Shown here: piece after piece, positions 6,180 to 12,657 of the stretch | How positions within the stretch are numbered: position 1 is the stretch's first letter | Layout: each line of letters starts with the position of its first letter | Virus record (IMG/VR): IMGVR_UViG_3300046170_000145 | Span: 1-29,642 of that record | From: a virus | Direction: 5' to 3' (one strand) | Length of the DNA stretch: 29,642 nt | The notes under the pieces: generated by a model | What the model saw: the letters and a program-made list of their open reading frames with translations, nothing else | Databases searched by the model: none | Told to the model about the DNA's origin: nothing | Translations under genes and position numbers: made by a program

Positions 6180-6207
6180 ATGGCTTTTTGAAACAGGCCA
6201 TTTTTTT
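6180..6207 (+). terminator. Possible intrinsic terminator before the helicase operon
   Basis: ATGGC (6180-6184) pairs with GCCAT (6197-6201) around a 12-nt loop, followed by a run of seven T (6201-6207). The stem is only 5 bp, so it is weak. It would end transcription from the Cro-like gene or serve as a site for antitermination before the helicase operon. Confidence 0.4.
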
Positions 6208-6218
6208 GATCTGAATAG

Positions 6219-6233
6219 TAAACCAAGAGTTGA
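6219..6233. promoter_or_regulatory. Candidate operator O2 (TAAAC-N5-GTTGA)
   Basis: TAAAC CAAGA GTTGA matches the O1/O3 repeat except for one base in the right arm and keeps the 5-bp spacer and the C after TAAAC. It lies 16 bases before the first gene of the rightward helicase operon and overlaps a TTGACT that could be a -35, although no good -10 follows. Confidence 0.45.
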
Positions 6234-6248
6234 CTAAGGGTTGCTTGG

Positions 6249-6575
6249 ATGGCAAAGTATTACCGTCAAAGTGAGCGGTCAACGGCTGTCATGGAACTAG
6301 CAACGTACAACATTTATCCATTCGATAACGGTGATTGGAAGGCGCAAGTCGCCTTTGTTATGTTTCTGGCGATGGACGGCAAATCTACGGTCACGATTTG
6401 CTGCTGTGATGATAAAGGTCAGCAGTATGACGAACCTGACGGAATGCTGGTTATTGAAAGCATGAAGCCTTATGTGACCCCTGAAATTGTCGAAAAAAAA
6501 TTGACGGCGTTAATTGAATCCCTGAAAGGTAAATATCACTTTGTTCAAGTATGGATTGATCGGGAATGGAACTAA
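6249..6575 (+). CDS. Unknown 108-aa protein upstream of helicase
   Basis: 108-aa protein with AAGGG about nine bases before ATG. It shows alternating strands and turns (DNGDWKAQVAFVMFLAMDG, STVTICCCDDKGQQYDEPDGMLV) and a C-terminal helix EIVEKKLTALIESLKGKYHFV. The short cysteine cluster ICCCDD has no partner cysteines, so zinc binding is not supported. No family recognised. It overlaps the helicase start by 10 bases, which suggests coupled expression and a possible partner role in replication. Confidence 0.6.
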   Translation: MAKYYRQSERSTAVMELATYNIYPFDNGDWKAQVAFVMFLAMDGKSTVTICCCDDKGQQYDEPDGMLVIESMKPYVTPEIVEKKLTALIESLKGKYHFVQVWIDREWN

Positions 6576-8090
6576 GAGAATACCAACAACGGGCGGTTGA
6601 GCAGTCAATCGTAGAGCTAGCAAAACACGAAGCGATCATCCTACAAGCACCAACGGGATCGGGCAAAACGGTCATGGCTGCGGCCATCGCTGATCATTAT
6701 TTGACAAACGACCAGCGTGTTTTGTTCCTGCTGCCACGCCGTGAGTTAGTAGATCAGACCGCCGACAAGTTCGACGCGATTGGTTACGACTTCGGGAATG
6801 ATTACGGCATCATCATGGCTGGCGAGGATATGACCTATCACACGCTAGGCTGTCCGTTGCAGATCGCATCCAAAGACACACTTCACGCAAGAAGTAAAAG
6901 CGGCAAGATCCAACTGCCTGAAGCTGACCTGCTAATCATCGATGAGTGCCACCTATCACTCAGCCCGACTTGGTTAAAGCTTATTGATCACTACAAAGGT
7001 CTCGGCACTGACATCCTTGGGTCTGACGGCGACACCAGCGCGGGGAGATGGGCGCGGATTAGGGGAAGCCTACGACGTAATGATCCAAGCGCCGATGGTT
7101 TCTGAGTTGATGAATATGGGGCATCTGGCGAAAGCGACATATTACGCGCCGACGCAAGTAGACCTAGACGGGATAACCATTGATCGCAAAAAACACGACT
7201 ACAACGAAACCCAGTTGCAAGAGCGGATGTCGCAACAGCACATTGTCGGCGATATTGTTGAGCACTGGCTGAAGCTTGCCGGAGGTAGGCGAACAGTGGT
7301 TTTCTGCGCTGGAGTGAAGCACAGCATCTTAGTGCGAGATCGCTTTGTATCGCAGGGCGTGAAAGCTGAACACGTTGATGGCATGACTGAGATCGGCGAG
7401 CGCAAAGGCATCTTTGATCGGTTTAGGTCTGGCGAAACTCAAGTGCTGACAAACTGCATGGTTGCAACTTATGGCTTTGATTTACCAGAGATGGATTGCG
7501 TTGTATTAGCTAGACCAACCCAGTCGATCATTCTGCACCTTCAAATGCTAGGCCGGGGACTAAGAACCGCCAAAGGTAAAGAAGATTGTTTGGTGCTGGA
7601 TCATGCTGGTAATGTTGTCCGATTAGGCTTCGCCAGCGATGAAGTGCCGTGGGGATTAGAACCAACGGGGAATTTGTATGAACGAATCGCGCAGGAAAGA
7701 CTTGATAAGAAAATTAAAGACAGCGATGGAATTGTCTGCGATAGCTGCGGCCATATTTTTGAGAGTGCTAGACAATGCCCGAAATGCGATTGGGAGCTAC
7801 CTGAGAAAAAAGGCAAAGACATACAGGTTCGGGATGGTGAACTGGTTACCTATTCAGCGATGGATGGCCCAAGCGTTGACGATATTAGAAGGTTTTATCG
7901 TGAAATGCTGGGGCTTTGTGTGCTTAACAACCGAAAAACAGGTGTTGCGTATTTCACAACACTGGCGAAGTACGATTTCAAAGCGCCATATTCGTGGCTC
8001 AAATTACCACCGTTACAACCATCAGAAACAACGATCCGATTCGATAAGTATCAGCGGATCAGATACGCAAAAAGGCGGAGAAGGGCATGA
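6566..8090 (+). CDS. SF2 DEAH-type DNA helicase, frameshifted
   Basis: Two frames, 6566..7105 and the downstream frame ending at 8090, join into a 507-aa helicase if one G is dropped from GGG at 7019-7021. Joined motifs: ELREYQQRAV (N-terminal Q-like), Walker A APTGSGKT (28-35), DECH (126-129), LTATPARGDG (153-162), and motif VI QMLGRGLR (326-333). A zinc ribbon CDSC...CPKC follows (Cys 391, 394, 404, 407). This is a superfamily 2 helicase of the type phages use for replication or recombination. The break falls exactly between motifs II and III at LG|LTATP, in a G run, so it is almost certainly a sequencing error. It overlaps the next gene by ATGA. No primase is fused or adjacent. Confidence 0.93.
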
Positions 8091-8416
8091 ATAGAGAAGT
8101 AGACCAGCTTGATCGGATTCTTGATAAACTAAGCCAGCGCATTGATGAATGGGATGACGCGCAAGCTGAGGCGGCGGAAGCCGAAGCCAGATTAAAAAGC
8201 CAAGAAGCGACAACAGCTAAAGCGATGATAGACAGCGGGATGAGCGCAGCAAAAGCGCAGCAAGAAGTCAGGGCAAAAACCGAATGGCGTGAAATGTATC
8301 TGGAGGCTCAGTATAAAAACATCGCGGCACAGAAGGTTAAGATGCAGATCGAGCTAGGCAACAAATACTTTGAAGCCGAAAGAACGCGACAAGCCAACCT
8401 GCGAGGCATTCGCTAG
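8087..8416 (+). CDS. Unknown helical protein between helicase and NinG
   Basis: 109 aa, almost entirely helical and highly charged: VDQLDRILDKLSQRIDEWDDAQAEAAEAEARLKSQEATTAKAMIDSG and AKTEWREMYLEAQYKNIAAQKVKMQIELGNKYFEAERTRQAN. A coiled coil over residues 1-40 is likely, with a second helix at 65-105. Similar helical proteins sit upstream of NinG-like genes in other phages, from memory, but I cannot name the family. The start overlaps the helicase stop by ATGA, and the end overlaps the NinG-like gene by one base. Confidence 0.65.
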   Translation: MNREVDQLDRILDKLSQRIDEWDDAQAEAAEAEARLKSQEATTAKAMIDSGMSAAKAQQEVRAKTEWREMYLEAQYKNIAAQKVKMQIELGNKYFEAERTRQANLRGIR

Positions 8417-8820
8417 TGTCAGAAACGCTGCGCTCGAAAGCGATGAAAAAACTGCAACTGCTGGCTAGAATCTCAGCCGCAGATGATCACGGTTATGCTG
8501 ATTGTGTAACGTGTGGCGTTACAAAACATTACAAGGAAATGGATGGCGGTCACTTCATCCCGAAGGGTCGCAGTAGCTACTGGGCGCTGGAGGTTGAGAA
8601 CGTCCACCCGCAGTGTAAGGCTTGCAATAACTGGGGCATGAAACACGGTTCAGCGGCTCAGGCTTACACGATCTGGATGATCGACTACTATGGCCAAGAC
8701 TTTGTTGAACACATGCTGGAAGTTCAGCGCAAGGTCAGGAAGTTATACGCAGCAGACTACCGCGATATGATTAAGCGGTTCAGTCAGGATATTAAGTACC
8801 ACGAAGCGAGGATAAGTTGA
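8416..8820 (+). CDS. ninG: NinG-like recombination nuclease (HNH fold)
   Basis: 134 aa from GTG 8416, which overlaps the previous stop TAG. It has CVTCGVTKHYKEMDGGHFI (CxxC then GGHF), then VHPQCKACNNWG and a C-terminal helical region. This is the NinG/Rap layout: CxxC, DGGHFIP, HPQCxxCN. NinG (lambda Rap, recombination adept with plasmid) binds branched DNA and can cleave Holliday-type junctions. It fits with the helicase and Rad52-like annealing protein as a recombination-repair set. Length is shorter than lambda NinG (~200 aa) because N-terminal residues are lacking; the zinc-binding core is intact. Confidence 0.85.
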   Translation: MSETLRSKAMKKLQLLARISAADDHGYADCVTCGVTKHYKEMDGGHFIPKGRSSYWALEVENVHPQCKACNNWGMKHGSAAQAYTIWMIDYYGQDFVEHMLEVQRKVRKLYAADYRDMIKRFSQDIKYHEARIS

Positions 8821-9035
8821 GGGCATCATTTAACGCAAAACGTGAAGCATCACGCAGAAGGTTGCAGCAAGACGTTGAGAATTTTGTGAAAAATGGCGGT
8901 ACAATCGCCCAAGCAGAAGGGTATCAACCAGTTGAATTACTTTTTTGCTCACACTGTAGAACCCGGAAAGCTCGCTCAAAATTTCCGAAATATACAGGGA
9001 TGGGGCAGTCAAAATGCTTTGATTGCGTACTGTGA
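8817..9035 (+). CDS. 72-aa small zinc-ribbon-like protein
   Basis: TTG start at 8817 overlaps the NinG stop, with GAGG upstream. The N-terminal half is a basic helix (NAKREASRRRLQQDVENFVKNGG). The C-terminal half is FCSHCRTRKARSKFP... SKCFDC, i.e. CxxC plus CxxC, a small zinc ribbon. Such small treble-clef-like proteins can bind DNA or RNA. Family unknown. The stop overlaps the next GTG start (GTGA at 9032-9035), continuing the run of coupled genes. Confidence 0.6.
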   Translation: MRASFNAKREASRRRLQQDVENFVKNGGTIAQAEGYQPVELLFCSHCRTRKARSKFPKYTGMGQSKCFDCVL

Positions 9036-9244
9036 AGCCGCGACAAATAGCCGCCAAAATGATTAGGGCGATGGATGAAGCTGCAAAACAGGTTTGGGAA
9101 CAAGAACAACATCATATTGATTTGCAGTACAGAACGAGCTGGAAAGGACTCATTTGGGCGCATGTGACTAATCACTATATGAGGCAGAACAGTGCAAGAA
9201 TATCAAGACAAGACGGGATTGAATCATCAAGAATGGATTGCTGA
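9032..9244 (+). CDS. Small unknown protein overlapping the phosphoesterase gene
   Basis: GTG at 9032 (overlapping the previous stop as GTGA) is preferred over the TTG at 9023. About 70 aa: basic start KPRQIAAKMIRAMDEAAKQVWEQEQHH, then YRTSWKGLIWAHVTNHYMRQNSARIS. The last 53 bases overlap the phosphoesterase gene in another frame, which is unusual for this genome, so either the true end is shorter or the overlap is real. No family recognised. The N-terminal 50 codons look like true coding sequence. Confidence 0.5.
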   Translation: MKPRQIAAKMIRAMDEAAKQVWEQEQHHIDLQYRTSWKGLIWAHVTNHYMRQNSARISRQDGIESSRMDC

Positions 9245-10157
9245 GTTTCGTAAAATCGGCGCATCTGGAATGGCGCGCAAATACGATCTCAACATTAGGA
9301 ACATCTATAAGAAGCGAAGATTACTGGAAGCCGATCACGGAACGATCAGTAACCCTAACAAGATTGAGCAAAATATTCCGGCCAAGCATGTACGCAAAGA
9401 GATCGACGCCGACAACTTGGTTGTGATCATCGGATCAGACGCGCACTACCAACTTAATGCCGTATCGACCGCCCACCTAGCATTCGTTGAACTAACCAAA
9501 GAACTACAGCCTGATATGATCATCCTGAATGGCGATATGATTGACGGCGCAAGCATTAGCCGACACCCGCCAAGGGGTTGGGAATACATCCCAGCGTTGG
9601 CTGATGAGATGGACGCCGTACAGCTAAGACTCGAAGAAATAGAAAAAGCCGCACCTAGTGCGCAGCGGATTTGGACAATAGGCAATCATGATTCTCGGTT
9701 CGAGTCACGGCTAGCGATGCAGATGCCAGAAATGCGAGGGCTAACGGGGACTAGGCTCGAAGATTTTTTCCCAAGCTGGTCGATCTATATGTCTGTGCAT
9801 ATCAATTTCGGCAATTTACAAAAGCTGGTCGTTAAGCATAGATGGAACGGTGGTGTTCACGCAGGGTATAACAACGTCCTGAAAGGCGGCGTCAATATGG
9901 TTACAGGCCACACACATCAGCAGGAATGCAAACCCTTCACTGATTACACCGGGACTAGGTACGGGGTTCAATTAGGCACAATGCAAGAGCCTAATGCGGC
10001 AGCGTTCGAGTATGCCGAGGATTCGCCAAAGAACTGGGTCAGCGGCTTTGCTGTAATAACGATCCGCGACGGGGTTCTGTTGATGCCCGAATTTGTTAGG
10101 GTACACAAGCCTGGAGTTTACGAATTCCAAGGCGATCTGCGAGAAATCCATGATTGA
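9192..10157 (+). CDS. Calcineurin-like metallophosphoesterase with N-terminal HTH
   Basis: 321 aa from GTG 9192. Residues ~14-45 (EWIAEFRKIGASGMARKYDLNIRNIYKKRR) look like a helix-turn-helix. Residues 77-245 have the complete metallophosphoesterase set: GSDAHY (D83, H85), NGDMID (114-118), GNHDSR (164-169), VHAGYN (H223) and TGHTHQ (GHTH 239-242). These bind two metal ions and hydrolyse phosphodiesters. Phage members are often SbcD/Mre11-like or DNA repair phosphoesterases, but substrate cannot be told from sequence. An HTH in front suggests action at DNA. It is near NinG and the helicase. Strongly supported as an active enzyme; role inferred. Confidence 0.88.
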   Translation: MQEYQDKTGLNHQEWIAEFRKIGASGMARKYDLNIRNIYKKRRLLEADHGTISNPNKIEQNIPAKHVRKEIDADNLVVIIGSDAHYQLNAVSTAHLAFVELTKELQPDMIILNGDMIDGASISRHPPRGWEYIPALADEMDAVQLRLEEIEKAAPSAQRIWTIGNHDSRFESRLAMQMPEMRGLTGTRLEDFFPSWSIYMSVHINFGNLQKLVVKHRWNGGVHAGYNNVLKGGVNMVTGHTHQQECKPFTDYTGTRYGVQLGTMQEPNAAAFEYAEDSPKNWVSGFAVITIRDGVLLMPEFVRVHKPGVYEFQGDLREIHD

Positions 10158-10377
10158 AGAAGTCTATCCGATTGACCTGATCGTATCCCGACGTATGGGA
10201 TACCTTGATGCCGAGGTTATTAAATCGGTGACGGCGTTTGCTGAGACGCAAGAAGTCGAAAATTTACACCACGCCCAAGCGCAACTTGCTAAACTGATCG
10301 AGCGCGAAGAATTCAAGCATCAGCAGCAAGCAGATTACGAAAAAAGGGCGGGTTATTATGGCGAACATACTGATTGA
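10150..10377 (+). CDS. Unknown 75-aa protein
   Basis: ATG 10150 overlaps the phosphoesterase stop by 8 bases. The protein is MIEEVYPIDLIVSRRMGYLDAEVIKSVTAFAETQEVENLHHAQAQ... AKLIEREEFKHQQQADYEKR, with a mixed fold then a long polar helix. It is not recognised. Reading the frame back to 10093 would add residues antiparallel to the phosphoesterase coding region, so the shorter start is chosen. Confidence 0.55.
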   Translation: MIEEVYPIDLIVSRRMGYLDAEVIKSVTAFAETQEVENLHHAQAQLAKLIEREEFKHQQQADYEKRAGYYGEHTD

Positions 10378-10525
10378 GGATATGCAGCCCGGAATGATCA
10401 TTACGGTCATCTGCGAAGACCAAGGTGAAATCGAGGGGCCAGACCCCGGCGAGGAAGCCCCTGAAGATGAAGAAGAACAGATTTTAAGGTTGGTAGGCGA
10501 ACCGATCAGGGCAAGTAGGTCTTAG
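10358..10525 (+). CDS. Unknown 55-aa acidic protein
   Basis: A small ORF of 55 aa behind AAGGGCGGG and ATG 10358, overlapping the previous gene by 20 bases. MANILIEDMQPGMIITVICEDQG is followed by a strongly acidic stretch (EGPDPGEEAPEDEEEQ) and LRLVGEPIRASRS. Good spacing of the ribosome binding site and codon choice support it as real. Not recognised. It is the last gene of the rightward operon and converges on, and overlaps by ~40 bases, the 3' end of the leftward exported-protein gene. Confidence 0.55.
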   Translation: MANILIEDMQPGMIITVICEDQGEIEGPDPGEEAPEDEEEQILRLVGEPIRASRS

Positions 10526-10669
10526 ACCCTTAAAGTCAGGCCAGATGCCGTCACAGACGTTGGTGATGTAATCCGCTTCCTCTTGCAGTTCATCCTCGAA
10601 AGCCATCGTTGAGGCTTGCATCATTAGAATGACGGTTAAAGCAACCAGCAAGATGTATCGTATTTTCAC
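10484..10669 (-). CDS. Small exported protein (61 aa)
   Basis: GTG start overlaps the stop of the HTH gene (TAGTG). Residues 1-23 are a signal peptide: Lys-Ile-Arg at the N-terminus, a hydrophobic core (YILLVALTVILMM) and ASTMA as the probable signal peptidase I site. The mature part is ~38 acidic residues, FEDELQEEADYITNVCDGIWPDFKGL... with two Cys (CDGIWPDF and CPDRF) that could pair in the periplasm. Function unknown. Together with the HTH gene it forms a two-gene leftward unit opposite to everything around it, which is moron-like. It may act on the envelope during infection; inference only. Confidence 0.6.
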   Translation of the reverse strand: MKIRYILLVALTVILMMQASTMAFEDELQEEADYITNVCDGIWPDFKGLRPTCPDRFAYQP

Positions 10670-10899
10670 TAGTTTGACTCCGAGCGTAGAAAGCGGCGAA
10701 CCGCGTTGTAGATTGTGCTTTGGGCTAAACCCATCTCACGCGAGATATCGGCCTTTGTATAGCCTTGCTGGTATAGCTCACCGATGCGGTCAATTTGTGC
10801 CTCGGTCAGCTTTTTAGGTGCTGGCCTATTGCTAGAAAGCCCGTACATATCGGGCAGCTTTTTAAGCGCCTGAGTAGCGCGATAGAATGTGTCGTTCAT
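10669..10899 (-). CDS. HTH DNA-binding protein (resolvase/Hin-type HTH)
   Basis: 76 aa. The N-terminal part MNDTFYRATQALKKLPDMYGL is polar. PAPKKLTEAQIDRIGELYQQGYTKADISREMGLAQSTIYNAVRRFL (positions ~27-72) is a helix-turn-helix of the Hin/resolvase/sigma-region-4 type, with recognition helix QSTIYNAVRRF. It lacks any catalytic domain. It is transcribed away from the divergent region that holds candidate operator O3 and from the lysis genes on the other side, so it may regulate late transcription or itself. ATG start with GAGAATCAA upstream. The exported-protein gene follows in the same transcript. Confidence 0.75.
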   Translation of the reverse strand: MNDTFYRATQALKKLPDMYGLSSNRPAPKKLTEAQIDRIGELYQQGYTKADISREMGLAQSTIYNAVRRFLRSESN

Positions 10900-10953
10900 T
10901 TGATTCTCTTAGTTGTTTCGACCCGCAAATAATTACAAAAACCCAACCAAAAG

Positions 10954-10968
10954 TAAACCTTTCGTTTA
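10954..10968. promoter_or_regulatory. Candidate operator O3 (TAAAC-N5-GTTTA)
   Basis: TAAAC CTTTC GTTTA is the same inverted repeat as O1, sharing TAAACC and TCGTTTAG. It lies between the leftward HTH gene and the rightward lysis/late genes. A TAAAAT at 10984-10989 could be a -10 with a TTCGTT -35 at 10961-10966 (17-bp spacing) overlapping the operator, so a bound protein would block the late promoter. Confidence 0.6.
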
Positions 10969-11014
10969 GAGTAGCAAAAGGGTTAAAATATCCGATTTGC
11001 TATGTTGAGGTGAT

Positions 11015-11425
11015 ATGAAGACTGTAAAACTAGAACGGCTGGCGTATTTAGAAGATGGGACATTCGGCGAACTGACATCGGATTGCGGGTTTCACTGCTA
11101 CACCGTAGAGCGGCCTTGGTTAGACAACAAGCCGTGGAAGTCATGCGTACCCGAAGCGAGCTATGAGTGTCAGCCATTCGACGGCAACAGATTTAAGGGC
11201 GTCGTAGAGTTAACCAACGTGCCTGATCGCAGCCATATACTGATCCACCCCGCAAACTGGCCGAAAGAGCTACACGGCTGCATTGGGCTAGGTAACGGCT
11301 GGGAGATTACAAAAACGGTGCCGATGGTTTACAATTCCAAGGCGACCTGTAGAGAATTCTTTGCAAAGGTTGGCAAAGAGTTTATTTTGACCATAACGAG
11401 CAAGAGCGCGATTTTATGGGAATAG
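11015..11425 (+). CDS. DUF5675 family protein, possible peptidoglycan enzyme
   Basis: 136 aa; TGAGGTG lies before ATG 11015. The family pattern is clear: GTFGEL, FHCYTVERPWLDNK, SCVPEASYEC, NVPDRSHILIHPANW and HGCIGLG. This is the DUF5675 domain, common next to holins in phages. IHP...LHGCIGLG resembles the His...HGC signature of YkuD-type L,D-transpeptidases and related Cys enzymes, so cell wall cleavage is plausible; activity is not established to my knowledge. It overlaps the holin gene by 10 bases, supporting a lysis role. No other endolysin was found in the window, so this is the best lysin candidate. Confidence 0.82.
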   Translation: MKTVKLERLAYLEDGTFGELTSDCGFHCYTVERPWLDNKPWKSCVPEASYECQPFDGNRFKGVVELTNVPDRSHILIHPANWPKELHGCIGLGNGWEITKTVPMVYNSKATCREFFAKVGKEFILTITSKSAILWE

Positions 11426-11799
11426 GCATAGTCAAAGAGCTAGTCGGCCCTGTAGCGGGCATCCTAGACAAGTTTGTCGAGGATAAAGACCAGCGGGCGC
11501 AGTTAGCGCATGAAATCGCAACGATGGCCGACAATCACGCGCAGGAATTAAGCCTAGCGCAGATCGAGCTAGCCAAAGTTGAGGCTGGCGGTAACTGGCT
11601 ACAACGAAGTTGGCGACCTATGATCGGCCATATTTGTTGGATTGGGTTGGCCTACAACGTAGTGGTCAGCCCATTCCTGGGCATTTGGTTGCCTGTTCCT
11701 GAGATACAATCGGATCTACTGTATCCGGTTCTATTGGGAATGCTTGGAATGTCAGGCATTCGCGGATATGAGAAAGTGAAGGGCAAGGCTGGTGGCTAA
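11416..11799 (+). CDS. Holin (3-TM superfamily)
   Basis: 127 aa. The N-terminal half is amphipathic (GPVAGILDKFVEDKDQRAQLAHEIATMADNHAQEL). NWLQRSWRPMIGHICWIGLAYNVVVSPFLGIWLPVP (residues ~60-95) and a second hydrophobic segment LLYPVLLGMLGMSGIRGYEKVKG make the membrane part. RSWRPM and GMSGIRGYEK are hallmark motifs of the Holin_3TMs superfamily. Holins assemble in the inner membrane and open at a set time to let the lysin out. It overlaps the DUF5675-like gene upstream and is followed by the coiled-coil membrane gene (8-base overlap). Confidence 0.9.
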   Translation: MGIGIVKELVGPVAGILDKFVEDKDQRAQLAHEIATMADNHAQELSLAQIELAKVEAGGNWLQRSWRPMIGHICWIGLAYNVVVSPFLGIWLPVPEIQSDLLYPVLLGMLGMSGIRGYEKVKGKAGG

Positions 11800-12082
11800 G
11801 GTTTCCGAAGATTCAGAACTGACGATCCCGCTGAAAAACTTGCTTAGTTTGGTTGGAGCAACGGCTGTAGGTGTTTGGGCATACTTTGGTATCACTGAAC
11901 GCCTTGGCTTGTTAGAGCGCGAACAAGCTATGATGATGATCGAGGTTGAAGAAAACGATAACTGGATTGACAACTTCACGCCCCCGCCCGAAGTGAACGC
12001 CAGCGTTCAACGGGTCAGGGAGCTAGAGTTGCAGCTTGTTGAGATAAAGTCGCGGCTTAAATTCTTGGAGGCGGAGAAGTAA
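11792..12082 (+). CDS. One-TM coiled-coil protein, lysis cluster
   Basis: 96 aa from GTG 11792 overlapping the holin stop. Residues ~17-33 (LLSLVGATAVGVWAYFGI) form one transmembrane helix. The rest is polar and helical (LLEREQAMMMIEVEEN... and VQRVRELELQLVEIKSRLKFLEAEK), with a C-terminal coiled coil. This resembles phage lysis-accessory or spanin-like proteins; no lipoprotein partner is seen. The ending EAEK abuts the next ATG behind GGAGGCGGAG. Confidence 0.7.
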   Translation: MAKVSEDSELTIPLKNLLSLVGATAVGVWAYFGITERLGLLEREQAMMMIEVEENDNWIDNFTPPPEVNASVQRVRELELQLVEIKSRLKFLEAEK

Positions 12083-12304
12083 ATGCGTGGTGTATTACTG
12101 TTCAATCAAGATGGCACGATATACGCGGGCCTAGTTCATACAATGCCGAATGGTGAAGTTCATACAGGGACAACCCATACAGCAGCAAGCAAGCGGGTCT
12201 TTTACTATTCAGACCTGCCGATGCCTAGCCGGATCAAGGCGCTAGAATCTATGCTTTACCGCCACGATAGTCCCAGCAGAACAAACGGAAGCTTTAACAA
12301 CTAA
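12083..12304 (+). CDS. Unknown 73-aa protein upstream of terminase
   Basis: 73 aa with excellent GGAGG upstream. MRGVLLFNQDGTIYAGLVHTMPNG... then THTAASKRVFYYSDLPMPSRIKAL and a polar tail. Short beta strands with His-rich turns; the pattern is familiar from marine phages but I cannot name it. It overlaps the small terminase start by one base (TAATG) and opens the packaging operon. Confidence 0.6.
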   Translation: MRGVLLFNQDGTIYAGLVHTMPNGEVHTGTTHTAASKRVFYYSDLPMPSRIKALESMLYRHDSPSRTNGSFNN

Positions 12305-12657
12305 TGGCAAGACCCTTGGCTGAAATAGACTGGCACCAAGTCGATACGATGTGCGAGATACACTGCACTGGCGAAGAGCAGGCAGCAGTTCTTGGTGTAG
12401 ATTACGACACCCTAAACGCAGCGTGTAAGCGCGATCACGGCATCGGTTTTTCGGACTATTTCAAACAAAAGAGCGCAGCGGGCAAAATGAGCCTCAGACG
12501 TAGGCAGTACACCAAAGCAATGGACGGGGACAACACCCAGCTTATATGGCTAGGCAAGAACTGGTTAGGCCAGATGGATCAGCCAGAAGCCGCGCCGATT
12601 GACTTGCAACCGATAGTGATACAGCGAGCCGATGAAGCTAACCAAGCCGCAGGATGA
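12304..12657 (+). CDS. terS: Terminase small subunit
   Basis: 117 aa. An N-terminal HTH-like part (EIDWHQVDTMCEIHCTGEEQAAVLGVDYDTLNAACKRDHG) resembles the DNA-binding domain of small terminases, where a helical domain recognises the packaging site. FSDYFKQKSAAGKMSLRRRQYTKAMDGDNTQLIWLGKNWLGQMD forms the oligomerisation part seen in this TerS group. It overlaps the large subunit by 26 bases, a common TerS-TerL arrangement. Partner is TerL for DNA translocation into proheads. Assignment rests on both sequence pattern and neighbourhood. Confidence 0.85.
   Translation: MARPLAEIDWHQVDTMCEIHCTGEEQAAVLGVDYDTLNAACKRDHGIGFSDYFKQKSAAGKMSLRRRQYTKAMDGDNTQLIWLGKNWLGQMDQPEAAPIDLQPIVIQRADEANQAAG

Larger units (their letters stand above)
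5856..6248. other. 393-nt region without a convincing gene
   Basis: This gap between the Cro-like gene and the rightward operon holds no ORF I can support. It contains a C-run block (G-quadruplex motif on the minus strand, 5863-5887), a CGCGC/GCGCG hairpin near 6009-6028, paired ends GGTGTC (6049-6054) and GACACC (6154-6159) enclosing ~100 nt, a weak terminator-like hairpin (6180-6207) and an operator-like repeat (6219-6233). A 31-codon GTG ORF at 6055..6150 (VTQWGRTSLSQLAYTAK...) is possible but weak. A replication origin or a small RNA would fit here; neither is proven. Confidence 0.55.

Noticed and set aside
7678-8094. 138-aa alternative-frame ORF in the helicase 3' end
   Set aside because: The helicase frame there has motif VI and a zinc ribbon; the other frame is basic low-quality sequence without a family pattern.
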